NCBI RefSeq assembly: GCF_023028345.1
Contig: NZ_CP095487.1
Coordinates: 1,798,001-1,862,000 of the forward strand
DNA from: Halorientalis marina
GTDB lineage: Archaea; Halobacteriota; Halobacteria; Halobacteriales; Haloarculaceae
Length of the DNA: 64,000 nucleotides
Reading direction: 5' to 3'
Made by a program: the position numbers and the translations under genes. Shown in pieces: positions 18,739-27,780 of the stretch; position 1 is the first letter of the stretch; every line of letters starts with the position of its first letter. Below the pieces are notes generated by a model. It was not told where the DNA came from and ran no database searches. It saw only the letters and a list, made by a program, of their open reading frames with translations.

Positions 18739-18833
18739 TCCACCGGGACCGTCGGGCGTCAGTCGTGTAGCCGCTTCCCGAATTGGTGCGGCCGCTTAAG
18801 TACGGCGCTGTGGCGACGCGCTTCTGGCGGTGT

Positions 18834-19511
18834 CTAGAGGCCGATGTCGGGCGCGACCGTCGTCTCGACGAGGGCCGACTGCGCCCGGCGGAGGCGTTCG
18901 GAGAGCGCCGAGGCGGTGATGTCGAGGTCGTCGGCGACGTCGTCGAGCGACGCCGATCGCGGGATGTCGAAATAGCCCAGTTCGTGGGCCCGGACGAGCG
19001 CCTCACGCTGGCGGTCGGTGAGGCCCGCCGCGGGGTCACCGCTCCCGCCGTGGGGGATCAGTCGCCGGAGCCGGAACTCGGCGTTGCGCTGCCAGAACGA
19101 CTGGAACCGTTCGAGCGTCGCCCGGTCGGCGAACCAGCCCCCCTGCACCCAGCCCGTCGGCGTGGCACGGATGGTCCGGATCTCGGCGTCGGCGGCCGCC
19201 AGCGCCTGGAGTTCGGACACGTCGTCGACGTACGGTCCGAGCTGTGCCTCCATACCCCGGGAGGGTTCGATGCGATAACAGGGTGTCCCGTCGTCGCGTT
19301 CGACCCGCCTGTACGAGGCGACGAACGCGTCCGACTCGAAGGCTCGCTCGACCGCCTCGGTGTCCCCTTCGACAACCCGGACCACGAACGCGGTGTACCA
19401 GTCCTCGCTGGGGTGGAAGTCGAGCTCGAGCGTCGCCGTGGGGACGGTCGCCGCGACCCCGACGAGCGGGAGCCCCTCGCAGGTTATCTCGTACTCGGCG
19501 AGCAGTCCCAT
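18834..19511 (-). CDS. Bacterio-opsin-activator-type HTH transcription regulator
   Basis: 225 residues. An N-terminal sensor-like beta domain (about 1-150) is followed by the C-terminal HTH_10 (bat) domain, with 'LTDRQREALVRAHELGYFDIPRSAS', a helix-turn-helix, and LSERLRRAQSALV. This domain order is typical of the large haloarchaeal bat-like family. The ligand is unknown. It lies upstream of the ABC exporter genes in the same orientation with 95 bases between, so it may regulate them, but that is inference. Confidence 0.82.
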   Translation of the reverse strand: MGLLAEYEITCEGLPLVGVAATVPTATLELDFHPSEDWYTAFVVRVVEGDTEAVERAFESDAFVASYRRVERDDGTPCYRIEPSRGMEAQLGPYVDDVSELQALAAADAEIRTIRATPTGWVQGGWFADRATLERFQSFWQRNAEFRLRRLIPHGGSGDPAAGLTDRQREALVRAHELGYFDIPRSASLDDVADDLDITASALSERLRRAQSALVETTVAPDIGL

Positions 19512-19696
19512 ACCAGCGCAGTGGACGTGGCCGCTCCTGTACGTTCCGGTCGAGGCGGCGTCCCCTGCGGTGGCCCGAGCACGACCACGCCCCGGCGGGA
19601 CGGCGCGGCGACCCCCGGCCGTACTGAAAGAGGGCCGATAATGTGGGGAGTCGGGTTTAACATCGCTCGTGCCTAGCCGTGCACCAGTGAGATACA

Positions 19697-21361
19697 GTGT
19701 CTAACAGGGAAACGGACGCGGGTGGACAGGGAGACGGGGTCGACGTCGACGCCGTCGTCATCGGAGCCGGGTTCTCGGGGCTGTACATGCTCCATCGCCT
19801 GCGCGAGCAGGGGCTCGACGTTCGGGTCTACGAGAAAGGCGACGAGGTGGGCGGGACGTGGTACTGGAACCGCTACCCCGGCGCCCGCTGTGACAGCGAG
19901 AGCCACATCTACTGTTACTCCTTCGACGAGGCCCTCCACGAGGAGTGGGAGTGGAGCGAGCGCTACCCCGAACAGCCCGAAATCCTGGAGTATCTCCAGT
20001 GGGTCGCCGACCGGCTGGATCTGCGCCGGTCGATTGCCTTCGAGACGGAGGTAACGGGGGCGACCTACGACGAGGAGACGGCGTCGTGGACGGTCGAGAC
20101 AGCCGACGGTGAACGGGTCAGGACTCGCTACTTTATCACCGCCGTCGGCTGTCTCTCGAAGCCCTATCGGCCCGACTTCGAGGGGCTCGACGACTACGAG
20201 GGCGAGTGGTACCACACGGCCCGCTGGCCGCACGAGGAGGTCGATTTCAGCGACGAGCACGTCGGCGTCATCGGCACCGGATCGACGGGCATCCAGTTCA
20301 TCTCGGAGGTCGGCGGCCGCGCGAAACACCTCACGGTCTTCCAGCGGACGCCCAACTACGCCGTGCCCGCCCGGAACCGACCGCTGGACGCCGACGAGTA
20401 CGAGGACATCCGGGCGAACTACGACGACATCTGGGAGCGGGCGCGTGACTCCCGCCTCGGGATGCCCTTCGACCACGACCACCAGACGGACTTCGGGCTC
20501 TCCGACGCGGAGATCCGAGAGACGCTCGAAGAGCGCTGGCAACAGGGCGGTTTCCGGTTCCTCCACGCCTTCGAGCCCGGGACCGTCCTCTCGGACCCCG
20601 AACTGAACGAGTTCATCGCCGAGTTCATTCGCGAGAAGATTCGCGAGCAGGTCGACGATCCCGAGACCGCGGAGAAACTGGTCCCGACGGACCACCCCTA
20701 CGCCGCCAAACGGCCGCCGATGGACTACGACGGCTACTACGAGACGTTCAATCGCGACGACGTGAGCCTCGTGGACGTCAACGAGTCGCCAATCGAGCGG
20801 TTCACTCCCGACGGGATTCGGACGGCCGACGCCGACTACGACCTCGACATGGTCGTGTTCGCGACGGGATTCGACGCGATGACGGGTGCACTCCTCGCCC
20901 TCGACATCGAGGGGCGCGGCGGGCAGACGCTCGAAGAGAAGTGGGAGGCGGGACCGCACACCTACCTCGGCCTCGGCACCAACGGCTTCCCGAACCTGTT
21001 CACGATTACCGGCCCGCAGAGCCCCTCCGTGCTGACGAACATGCCGATGGCAATCGAACAGCACGTCGAGTGGATCGCCGACTGCATCGAGTTCATGGAG
21101 ACGGAAGGCTACGACCGCATCGAGGCGACCGAGGACGCCGAAGCCCAGTGGGTCCAGAACACCAACATGCTGGCCGAGAACATGCTCTTCTCGGAGGCGA
21201 AGTCGTGGTACCGCGGCGCGAACGTCCCGGGGAAGACGCAGGTGTTCACGCCTTTCCCCGGCGGTCTCGACAACTACCGGGAAATCTGCGACCGCATCGC
21301 CCGCGACGAGTACGACGGCTTCGACCTCGGGCGGGCCACGGCCGCGACGACGGCGGACTGA
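19697..21361 (+). CDS. Flavin-containing monooxygenase, Baeyer-Villiger type
   Basis: 554 residues. The FAD-binding VVIGAGFSGLYML is at the N-terminus; the 'GGTWYWNRYPGARCD' motif follows and the BVMO fingerprint appears as YEGEWYHTARWP, with Tyr replacing the first Phe of FxGxxxHxxxWP. A second Rossmann motif VIGTGSTGIQ binds NADPH. Long BVMO-like C-terminal part with 'VVFATGFDA'. Probable cyclohexanone/phenylacetone-monooxygenase-like enzyme inserting oxygen into a ketone. GTG start at 19697. Next to an acyl-CoA dehydrogenase in convergent orientation, consistent with catabolism of ketones or fatty compounds, but substrate is unproved. Confidence 0.85.
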   Translation: MSNRETDAGGQGDGVDVDAVVIGAGFSGLYMLHRLREQGLDVRVYEKGDEVGGTWYWNRYPGARCDSESHIYCYSFDEALHEEWEWSERYPEQPEILEYLQWVADRLDLRRSIAFETEVTGATYDEETASWTVETADGERVRTRYFITAVGCLSKPYRPDFEGLDDYEGEWYHTARWPHEEVDFSDEHVGVIGTGSTGIQFISEVGGRAKHLTVFQRTPNYAVPARNRPLDADEYEDIRANYDDIWERARDSRLGMPFDHDHQTDFGLSDAEIRETLEERWQQGGFRFLHAFEPGTVLSDPELNEFIAEFIREKIREQVDDPETAEKLVPTDHPYAAKRPPMDYDGYYETFNRDDVSLVDVNESPIERFTPDGIRTADADYDLDMVVFATGFDAMTGALLALDIEGRGGQTLEEKWEAGPHTYLGLGTNGFPNLFTITGPQSPSVLTNMPMAIEQHVEWIADCIEFMETEGYDRIEATEDAEAQWVQNTNMLAENMLFSEAKSWYRGANVPGKTQVFTPFPGGLDNYREICDRIARDEYDGFDLGRATAATTAD

Positions 21362-21415
21362 GGCTGGCGGTTCGGCCCGGGGCAGTGGGAACGTTCCGCC
21401 ATCCGGTCCCGATTC

Positions 21416-22648
21416 TCAGCGGTGTGGCTCGCCGAACCGGAGGACGTGCTCGACCTCCTCCGTCTTGACGTCCTCGAAGGCGTCGCGGGCGATGGTCCGG
21501 CGGTGGACCTCGTCGGCGCCGTCGAAGATACGGAACGGGCGGACCTCCTCGTAGAAGTGCGCGAGCGGGAGGTCCTTCGCGATGCCGTTCCCACCACAGC
21601 ACTGCACCGCGAGGTCGATGATCTCGTTGGTGACGTTCGCGGTGAACGTCTTCGCCATCGCGACCTCGATGCGGGCGTCGCTGTTGTCGAGTTCCCGCGC
21701 GGCGTGGCGCGAGGCCGTCCGCGCGACGTGGAGTTTCGTCTCGGCGTCGGCGATGCGGTGCCGGAGCGCCTGCTTGTCCGCGAGCGTCGACCCGAACGCC
21801 TCCCGTTCGGTCATGTAGGCCTTCGCCACGTCCAGCGCCCGCTCGGCCATCCCACAGTACCGCATACAGTGAGTCAGCCGGCCGCCGCCGAGCCGGAGCT
21901 GTGCGAGTCGGAAGCCGCCGCCCTCCTCGCCGATGGTGTTGTCGACCGGGACCCGCACGTTGTCGTATGCCACCTCCGCGTGGCCGAACTCCGTCTCCAT
22001 GACCCCGTGGCCGCCCAGGACGGGATAGTTACGGACGATCTCGACGCCGTCGGTGTCCTTGGGGACGAGGATGATCGAGGTGCCCTCGTAGGGGTGAGCG
22101 TCGGGGTCGGTGCGAGCCATCACGAGCAGGAAGTCGGCGATCTTCGCCTGCGAACTCCACCACTTGTGGCCGTTGATGACCCACTCGTCGCCGTCTTTCT
22201 CGGCGGTGGTCCGGAGCATCTTCGGGTCCGACCCGCCGCCGCCCATCGGCTCGGTCATCGAGAACGCGCTCCACTTCTCGCCCTGGACCAGCGGCCGGAG
22301 GTACTCCTCCTTGATGCGCTCGCTCCCGCCGATCTCGAGGGTGTGCATGTTCCCCTCGTCGGGCGCGTTCGCCCGGATAGCCAGCGCCCCGAACAGCGAC
22401 CGTCCAACCTGCTCGAAGGAGGGCAACATATCGCGGAAGTCCAGCCCCTGTCCGCCGTACTCCTCGGGCACCTGCGGCGCGAAGAGGTCGCGCTCCTTCG
22501 CCATCTCCCAGTACTCCGCGAGTTCGTCGAACGAGATCAGGTCGCCCGTCCGGAGCGCCTCGCGCTCCCGGGGCAGGACCTCTTCGTCCATGAACGCCTC
22601 GACCCGCGTCGCCACTTCTTTCGCTTTCTCGGAGTCGTGGTACTCCAT
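21416..22648 (-). CDS. Acyl-CoA dehydrogenase (ACAD10/11-like)
   Basis: 410 residues with acyl-CoA dehydrogenase N-, middle- and C-domains: 'FAPQVPEEYGGQGLDFRDM', the FAD-binding 'AFSMTEPMGGGGSDPKMLR' and the C-terminal RIFDGADEVHRRTIAR. The last motif, with DGADE where short-chain enzymes have YEGTSE, resembles ACAD10/11-type dehydrogenases. It oxidises an acyl-CoA to enoyl-CoA and passes electrons to ETF. I used the ATG at 22648; the longer upstream reading frame overlaps the RDD gene antisense and lacks family homology. Confidence 0.88.
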   Translation of the reverse strand: MEYHDSEKAKEVATRVEAFMDEEVLPREREALRTGDLISFDELAEYWEMAKERDLFAPQVPEEYGGQGLDFRDMLPSFEQVGRSLFGALAIRANAPDEGNMHTLEIGGSERIKEEYLRPLVQGEKWSAFSMTEPMGGGGSDPKMLRTTAEKDGDEWVINGHKWWSSQAKIADFLLVMARTDPDAHPYEGTSIILVPKDTDGVEIVRNYPVLGGHGVMETEFGHAEVAYDNVRVPVDNTIGEEGGGFRLAQLRLGGGRLTHCMRYCGMAERALDVAKAYMTEREAFGSTLADKQALRHRIADAETKLHVARTASRHAARELDNSDARIEVAMAKTFTANVTNEIIDLAVQCCGGNGIAKDLPLAHFYEEVRPFRIFDGADEVHRRTIARDAFEDVKTEEVEHVLRFGEPHR

Positions 22649-22746
22649 ACCACCACCCCTCGCGGCGGGGGAACGTAAGTCTGTGTCCACCGTCGACCGG
22701 GGCACGCCGGGTCGTCGTTCGGCGGCAGCCGGGCGCGAGGGGGCGC

Positions 22747-23205
22747 TCAGGTCCGGACGACGACGGTGTGGCCGACGCGGTCGCCGAGGCGTTTCTTCCG
22801 GCCCGAGCGGACGAGCGCGACGATGCCGACGAGATAGAACAGCGGGAGCCAGTCGACCAGTCGCAGGAGGTTCCGCACGAGCGACGCTCGGAGAGTGGGT
22901 GTCGACCACCCGTCGCTCGTCACTCGAATCCCGACGAGGTACTTCCCGACGGTCTTGCCGAACCGCCACTCCATGAGCGTGTGATAGCCGGTCGCGAGGC
23001 CGAGCCAGAGTACCAGGCCGATGGCAGCGGGCGTGCCTTCGAGACTCGTGTCGACCCCGGTCGCGGTCGATTCCATCTGACCGGTCAGCGCGCCGACGAC
23101 CGACACCGCGAGGACGAACAGGAGCAGCCACACGATCGAGTCGATCGCCATCGCGATACCCCTGATACCGACGCCACACTCCTTCGGACTGCCAGTGTCG
23201 TTCAT
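22747..23205 (-). CDS. RDD family membrane protein
   Basis: 152 residues. Two membrane segments near residues 22-42 and 62-80, a conserved 'WRFGKTVGKYLVGIRVTSDG' and a third segment around 'LLRLVDWLPLFYLVGIVALV' fit the RDD domain, here with the first Arg and Asp present as RGIAMAID. The end 'RKKRLGDRVGHTVVV' is the typical family C-terminus. RDD proteins are small membrane proteins sometimes acting as Na+(Li+,K+)/H+ antiporters; the role here is unknown. It stands alone between two promoters. Confidence 0.82.
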   Translation of the reverse strand: MNDTGSPKECGVGIRGIAMAIDSIVWLLLFVLAVSVVGALTGQMESTATGVDTSLEGTPAAIGLVLWLGLATGYHTLMEWRFGKTVGKYLVGIRVTSDGWSTPTLRASLVRNLLRLVDWLPLFYLVGIVALVRSGRKKRLGDRVGHTVVVRT

Positions 23206-23359
23206 GTGCAGTCGGGAGGTGGGAGGGCCTGACCTACAAACCGGAGGCAGAGTTTCTCGGCGCGAAACGCTGCGAAAGGCCCAGTGGGACCCGTCGACCG
23301 GTCCCGACCGGCGGTCACCTGGGCGGTATCACTATGGTACTCCCGGCCCACGGACGGGT

Positions 23360-24331
23360 ATGCGAGCCGTACGATATCACGAGGGCGGCGACCCGGACGT
23401 GCTGGACCTCGAAGACATCGAACGTCCCGACCCGGGCCGCGGCGACGTACTGGTCGAGATCGAGGCGGCGAGCGTCAACCCCGTCGACGCGAAGTTCCGG
23501 GCCGCGGGCCTGCCCCGCCTGCCCAAGACGACGGGCTCGGACCTCGCCGGCACCGTCGTCGCGGTCGGCGAGGGCGTCGACGACTACGCCGAGGGGGACC
23601 GCGTGTTCGCGACCGGTCTCCACACCGGGCGGTTCGCGGGCGGCTCGTTCGCCGAGTACGCGGCAGTGCCGACCGATCTCCTCGCACACCTCCCGGAGGG
23701 CGTCTCCTTCGAGCATGGTGCTGCAGTCGCGCTCGTCGGCGTCACCGCCTGGCGAGCGCTGGTCCACCACGCCGGACTCGAACCTGGCGGGACGGCCCTC
23801 GTCCACGGCGGCAACGGCGGCGTCGGCCACGTCGCGGTCGGCCTCGCGGACGCTCTGGGTGCGACGCCGGTCGCCACGGCCCGCCCGCAGTACCACGACG
23901 CGCTCGGGGACCTGGGGGCCGGAACGGTCCTCGACTACGGGCGCGACGACCTCGCGGACGCGGCCCGCGACGCCACCGGCGGCGCGGACGCCGTCCTCGA
24001 CCACATGCCCGACACGTACCTCGGGACGGACGTGGCAGCCGCGGGGTTCGGTGGCGATATCGTCGCCATCGCCGGCGACACGGCGACGTTCCCGGACGTG
24101 GCCGCGGCGCGGTCCGCGGAACTCGACGTCCACATGATGAGTATGTCGAACCTCGCGACCCATTCGGACGCGCCGGACATCGGCCCGATCCTCGACCGCA
24201 TCGGCAACCTCCTCGCGGAGGGTCGCCTCGACGTGACCATCGACCGCACCTACGGGCTGGACGAGGCCGCCGAGGCCCACCGCGCGGTACTGGAAGAGAG
24301 TTTCCTCGGGAAACTCGTCGTCGAGCCGTGA
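23360..24331 (+). CDS. NADPH:quinone oxidoreductase-like MDR dehydrogenase
   Basis: 323-residue medium-chain dehydrogenase/reductase without the structural zinc loop. The N-terminal GroES-like part contains 'EAASVNPVDAKFRAAGLP' and 'TTGSDLAGTVVAVGEGV'; the NADPH-binding 'LVHGGNGGVGHVAVGLADALG' glycine-rich motif follows. This fits quinone oxidoreductase/zeta-crystallin enzymes reducing quinones or enones. A TATCACTATGG element at about -27 to -35 supports a leaderless start at ATG 23360. Confidence 0.87.
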   Translation: MRAVRYHEGGDPDVLDLEDIERPDPGRGDVLVEIEAASVNPVDAKFRAAGLPRLPKTTGSDLAGTVVAVGEGVDDYAEGDRVFATGLHTGRFAGGSFAEYAAVPTDLLAHLPEGVSFEHGAAVALVGVTAWRALVHHAGLEPGGTALVHGGNGGVGHVAVGLADALGATPVATARPQYHDALGDLGAGTVLDYGRDDLADAARDATGGADAVLDHMPDTYLGTDVAAAGFGGDIVAIAGDTATFPDVAAARSAELDVHMMSMSNLATHSDAPDIGPILDRIGNLLAEGRLDVTIDRTYGLDEAAEAHRAVLEESFLGKLVVEP

Positions 24332-24482
24332 GTCGGATCGGTCCGAAGGCCTGAACGCCCATCGACGGATGTCTGACGGTCGACTGACGGGAGGTCGCGT
24401 ATCGTCACCACTTCCTGCGGTTTTCACTTCCGGCGCGGTCGGGTGGCCTATTTAGCGGTCGAGTCCTCAGTCGTGGGTAGCC

Positions 24483-24626
24483 ATGCTCGGGACGCTGAAG
24501 CGGGCCGTCGGCCGGACGACGCACGACTTCCGCGAGTGCCGCCGATGCGGAACGACCCTCGACGGCCCGACCGCGCGCTGTCCAGCCTGTGGCTCGCGGG
24601 ACGTGGCTCGGTACGAGATCGAGTGA
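24483..24626 (+). CDS. Small zinc-ribbon protein
   Basis: 47-residue protein MLGTLKRAVGRTTHDFRECR and onward, with C-x2-C (ECRRCG) and a second C-x2-C (CPACG) 15 residues later, then a short basic/acidic tail. One zinc-ribbon of the kind abundant in haloarchaea. TATTTAG lies about 30 bases before the ATG, indicating a leaderless transcript and supporting it as real. Stop is 12 bases from the convergent mrp stop. Possible roles are RNA or protein interaction; not assignable. Confidence 0.7.
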   Translation: MLGTLKRAVGRTTHDFRECRRCGTTLDGPTARCPACGSRDVARYEIE

Positions 24627-24638
24627 ACGGGTCACTCG

Positions 24639-26012
24639 TCAGGCCGCGACGGTCGCCCGGAAGAACCACGTCTCGGGGTTGTGCCGTTTGACTGCCGCGT
24701 CGTCGACCGGAGCGTTGCCGTCGGCCAGTTCGTCGAGATAGCCACGGACCGGTGAGGGGTCGCGGTCGCTGACCACCAGGAACTCCGCGCCGGGGTCCAT
24801 GCTGGTAAACGAGTCACGGACGCGCTCGCGACGCTCCTCGGGTGACAGGCCACGGAGGTCGACCGCGTGGTCGGGGACCTCGACCGACCAGATCTCGTCG
24901 AGTCGCTCCGCCGCCGCGGTCGCGAGGTCACGCGCGTGCGCCGGCAGGGCCGCGGCCGATGGGCGGAACGTCGATTGCAGGTCGTCGGTGAAGGGTACGT
25001 CCGCGAGCCGCGGCGCGTCGAGGGCCGCGATGGGGTCGCCGCCGTCGAAGAGGTCGTGGGCGGCCCCACACTCGTCGCAGACGAACTCGCCCATGTTCGA
25101 GACGATTCCCAGCACCGGCACGTCGTTCTCCTCGAACAGCTGGAGCGAGCGAACGGTGTCGGAGACGGCGGCGTGGAACGGCGTCGTGACGAAGACGACG
25201 CCGTCGACCTGGACCTCCTGGAGCGTCGTGAGCGCCACGTCGCCGGTCCCCGGCGGGAGGTCGAGGACGACCGTGTCCGGGTCGTCCCACGCCGTCTCCT
25301 CGAACAGCTCCGAGAGGGCGTCGTGGGCCATCGCGCCGCGCCAGGCCAGCGGCGCCGAGGAGGACAGCAGGCCGACGCTCATGGCTTCGAGACTGCCCGC
25401 GTCGGCGTCGCTATCCTCGTCGGTACCGTCGACAGCCACGGGAATCGGGTTCCCGTCCTCGTCGGAGTGGACGGGGCCGCTGATCGAGAGCAGTTCGGGG
25501 ACGTTCGGGCCGTGTATGTCGGCGTCGAACAGGCCCACGTCCCGCCCGTCGGCGGCGAGGCCGCAGGCCAGCGCCGTCGCGACGGTGGTCTTGCCGACGC
25601 CGCCTTTCGCGCTCGCGACGGCGATGACGCGGTTCGCGGCCTCGACTCCCACGTCCCGGTCGGTCGTGTCCGGAACCGAGCCGACGTGTTCGACGTGGGC
25701 ACGCTCGACGCCGGGCACGTCGTTCACGGCACGCATCATCGTCTTCGTCACGGCCTCGGCCTCCCCTGGCGGGAAGTCCTGCAGGTCCGCCTCGACGGTG
25801 ACGCGCCCGTCGGTCACGTGGATGTTCTCGATGAGTCCCGCCTCGATGACGTGGACCTCCGCTTCCGGGTCGCGGACCTGCCTGAGCGCAGCCTCCACGT
25901 CGTCCGTGGTGACGCTCCCGTCGGCGGCAGCGCCTCCGTCGGTCGCGGTGCCGTCGTCGGTCGTTACCTCCCTGCTCGATTCCTGCTCCGTCGCCGGTGT
26001 CTCGTCGGTCAT
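24639..26012 (-). CDS. mrp: Mrp/NBP35 Fe-S carrier ATPase fused to a DUF2249 domain
   Basis: 457 residues. Domain order: acidic linker (1-33); MIP18/DUF59-like domain (about 34-110); Mrp ATPase with deviant Walker A ASAKGGVGKTT near residues 133-143, DADIHGPN and LDLPPGTGD; and the C-x2-C pair VCDECG that bridges a [4Fe-4S] cluster between subunits. The final 77 residues (381-457, 'DHAVDLRGLSPEERRERV' onward) match the DUF2249 pattern. It probably delivers Fe-S clusters. Its start is 2 bases downstream of the HEAT-repeat gene stop and it is the last gene of the nar operon, suggesting cluster insertion into NarG/NarH; that is inference. Confidence 0.87.
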   Translation of the reverse strand: MTDETPATEQESSREVTTDDGTATDGGAAADGSVTTDDVEAALRQVRDPEAEVHVIEAGLIENIHVTDGRVTVEADLQDFPPGEAEAVTKTMMRAVNDVPGVERAHVEHVGSVPDTTDRDVGVEAANRVIAVASAKGGVGKTTVATALACGLAADGRDVGLFDADIHGPNVPELLSISGPVHSDEDGNPIPVAVDGTDEDSDADAGSLEAMSVGLLSSSAPLAWRGAMAHDALSELFEETAWDDPDTVVLDLPPGTGDVALTTLQEVQVDGVVFVTTPFHAAVSDTVRSLQLFEENDVPVLGIVSNMGEFVCDECGAAHDLFDGGDPIAALDAPRLADVPFTDDLQSTFRPSAAALPAHARDLATAAAERLDEIWSVEVPDHAVDLRGLSPEERRERVRDSFTSMDPGAEFLVVSDRDPSPVRGYLDELADGNAPVDDAAVKRHNPETWFFRATVAA

Positions 26013-26014
26013 GG

Positions 26015-26851
26015 TCAGAGGTCTGGTTTGCGGTTGAGTCGGTCCTCGCCGGGGAGGGCAGCGCCGTCGTTCTCCGTGCCGCCGGTGAACTGTCGCCGGA
26101 ACTTCCCGGGGTCCTGGTCCAGCGCCCGGGCGGCCGTGCTGCGGACGACTTTCGGCTCGCTCTCGTCGTTCGCGATGGCTTCGAGGCGCTCGTCGGCGCC
26201 CTCGTCGTCGACGCCCGCGAGCAGGTGGGCCGCCCACTCGCGAACCCGCTCGCTGTCGTCGTGGGTGTGTTCGAGCAGCACGTCCCGCAGGCCCTCGCCG
26301 CGGAGTTTGAACAGCGAGACGAAGGCGTTCCGGCGGACGGCGTGGTGGTCGTCTTCGAGCGCGGCCTCGATGTGGGACTCGTAGGTCACGCGGTCGATAC
26401 GGTCCAGCGCGACGACGGCCTCGGCGCGGACCCAGGGGTCCGCGTCGCCGAGCGTCTCGATGGCGGCCTCGGCCGCCCGCTCGCCGCCGAGGTTGCCGAG
26501 TGACTCGACGGCGAACTGACGCACGTCGTCGTCCGCATCCGTCAGGCCGTGTTCGACCAGCGCCTCGACGACGGTCGGGTCGTGGCCTTCCTCGCCGAGA
26601 CCGAGCGCGGCGCGGCGCCGTTCGACGTGGTCACCGGCGACGAGGTCTTCGATCTTCTCGGCGGCGCTGTCGCCGACGATGGGCGTGAGGTCCGTCGCCT
26701 GGAGTTCCCGCGGCGTCGCCTCGCCGATCGTGATGTCGCGGCTCACCTCGATGTCTTCCAGCCCCTCGGGGTCCTCGCCGAACCCCGGGCTCTGCTCGGG
26801 ATGGACCCGCGGGTCGGTCGGCCCGTCCGTCGCCTCCTCCGGGTCCCTCAT
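26015..26851 (-). CDS. HEAT-repeat protein of the nitrate reductase operon
   Basis: 278-residue soluble alpha-solenoid. Repeats of about 31 residues are visible, each with a DADDDVRQFAVESLGNLGG or DADPWVRAEAVVALDRI type helix pair, over residues about 60-260. Such scaffolds mediate protein-protein contacts; phycobilin-lyase-like HEAT proteins are the nearest functional precedent. Its stop overlaps nothing, but the start overlaps the stop of the membrane protein gene by 4 bases (26848-26851), so it is within the nar operon. A role in assembly of the nitrate reductase complex is inferred from position. Confidence 0.75.
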   Translation of the reverse strand: MRDPEEATDGPTDPRVHPEQSPGFGEDPEGLEDIEVSRDITIGEATPRELQATDLTPIVGDSAAEKIEDLVAGDHVERRRAALGLGEEGHDPTVVEALVEHGLTDADDDVRQFAVESLGNLGGERAAEAAIETLGDADPWVRAEAVVALDRIDRVTYESHIEAALEDDHHAVRRNAFVSLFKLRGEGLRDVLLEHTHDDSERVREWAAHLLAGVDDEGADERLEAIANDESEPKVVRSTAARALDQDPGKFRRQFTGGTENDGAALPGEDRLNRKPDL

Positions 26852-27780
26852 GTCGTCACCCCCGATTCCGTCGAAGGCATCGCGTCGGAGAGGACGACGA
26901 CAGCACCGAGCAGGACGGCCGTCGCCCGTGGGAGCGTCACCGGCGCGCCGGCCGCCAGCAGGAGGACGGCACCGAACGCGGGGACGAACGCGCGCCGACG
27001 GAGCGCGCCGACGGCCGCGGCGACGCCGCCGGCCACCGCCAGCGCGAACAGCAGATGCGGGACGCCGACGACCGCGAAGCCCACGAGCAGGACGCTCCCG
27101 AAGACGTAGGGGGCGGCGAGGCCCGCCGCGACGACGGCGAGAAAGGCCGCGAGGCCGACGACGCCGACCAGCCGGTCACGTCCCGCCGGGCGTGCGCCCG
27201 ACCCGAACAGTCCGGTCGCCGCGAGCGATCCGAGCGCGAGCGCGGCGCCGACGGCCCGCCAGCCGCCACCGAGCAGGCCGGTCGTGCTGGACAGCGAGAT
27301 ACCGACGCCGATGGCGAATCCCGCCGCGACGACCGCGTTCCGTCCCTCGACGTAGTTCGTCGGTCGGCCGACGACGCCCGCCAGTGCGACCGCACCGCCG
27401 AACGCGACGCCCAGGACCGCCGGCAGAGTCGCGCTCGCGTCGACGACCGCGAGCGGACCGAAGGCGGCCACGAACAGCGAGCCGACGCGAACCGCGGGGC
27501 GGCGGGCCGTGACCGCGACGACGCCCAGCGCGATGGCGAGGACCGCCGTCGTCGCCACCGCCAGCCCGCCACGGAACGCGGCCGGCACGGCCAGCGGGTC
27601 GTACGGCGCGTTGTAGAGCAGCGTCGCGACGAGTCGGGCCGCGACGACGAGCGCGGCAGCGCCGACGGCGAATCGGCGTGCCCGTCGCCGCTCGGGAAGC
27701 CGCGCGTCGAAACCGGCGAGGAGCGCTGCCGCCGAGCCGCCAGTTCCGTCTCCGGTCGTCGTCCGCTGTCGGTTGCTCAC
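26848..27780 (-). CDS. Polytopic membrane protein of the nar operon
   Basis: 310 residues, very Ala/Val/Gly-rich, with about nine membrane helices and a charged N-terminal 40 residues (after MSNRQRTTTGDGTGG). No family motif recognised and no obvious heme-ligand pair of histidines in opposed helices. The start overlaps the narJ stop by 4 bases (27777-27780), so it is co-translated with narJ. It corresponds in position to the unassigned membrane gene at the end of known haloarchaeal nar operons. Possible nitrate/nitrite transport or membrane anchoring are guesses. Confidence 0.7.
   Translation of the reverse strand: MSNRQRTTTGDGTGGSAAALLAGFDARLPERRRARRFAVGAAALVVAARLVATLLYNAPYDPLAVPAAFRGGLAVATTAVLAIALGVVAVTARRPAVRVGSLFVAAFGPLAVVDASATLPAVLGVAFGGAVALAGVVGRPTNYVEGRNAVVAAGFAIGVGISLSSTTGLLGGGWRAVGAALALGSLAATGLFGSGARPAGRDRLVGVVGLAAFLAVVAAGLAAPYVFGSVLLVGFAVVGVPHLLFALAVAGGVAAAVGALRRRAFVPAFGAVLLLAAGAPVTLPRATAVLLGAVVVLSDAMPSTESGVTT

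Noticed and set aside
22649..23179. N-terminal extension of the acyl-CoA dehydrogenase frame to 587 codons
   Set aside because: The extra part is antisense/overlapping with the RDD gene and Arg-rich; the family starts at MEYHDSEKAKEV.
26013..26237. N-terminal extension of the Mrp-DUF2249 frame
   Set aside because: It overlaps the HEAT-repeat gene out of frame and is Arg/Gly-rich; ATG 26012 lies 2 bases after the preceding stop as expected in an operon.
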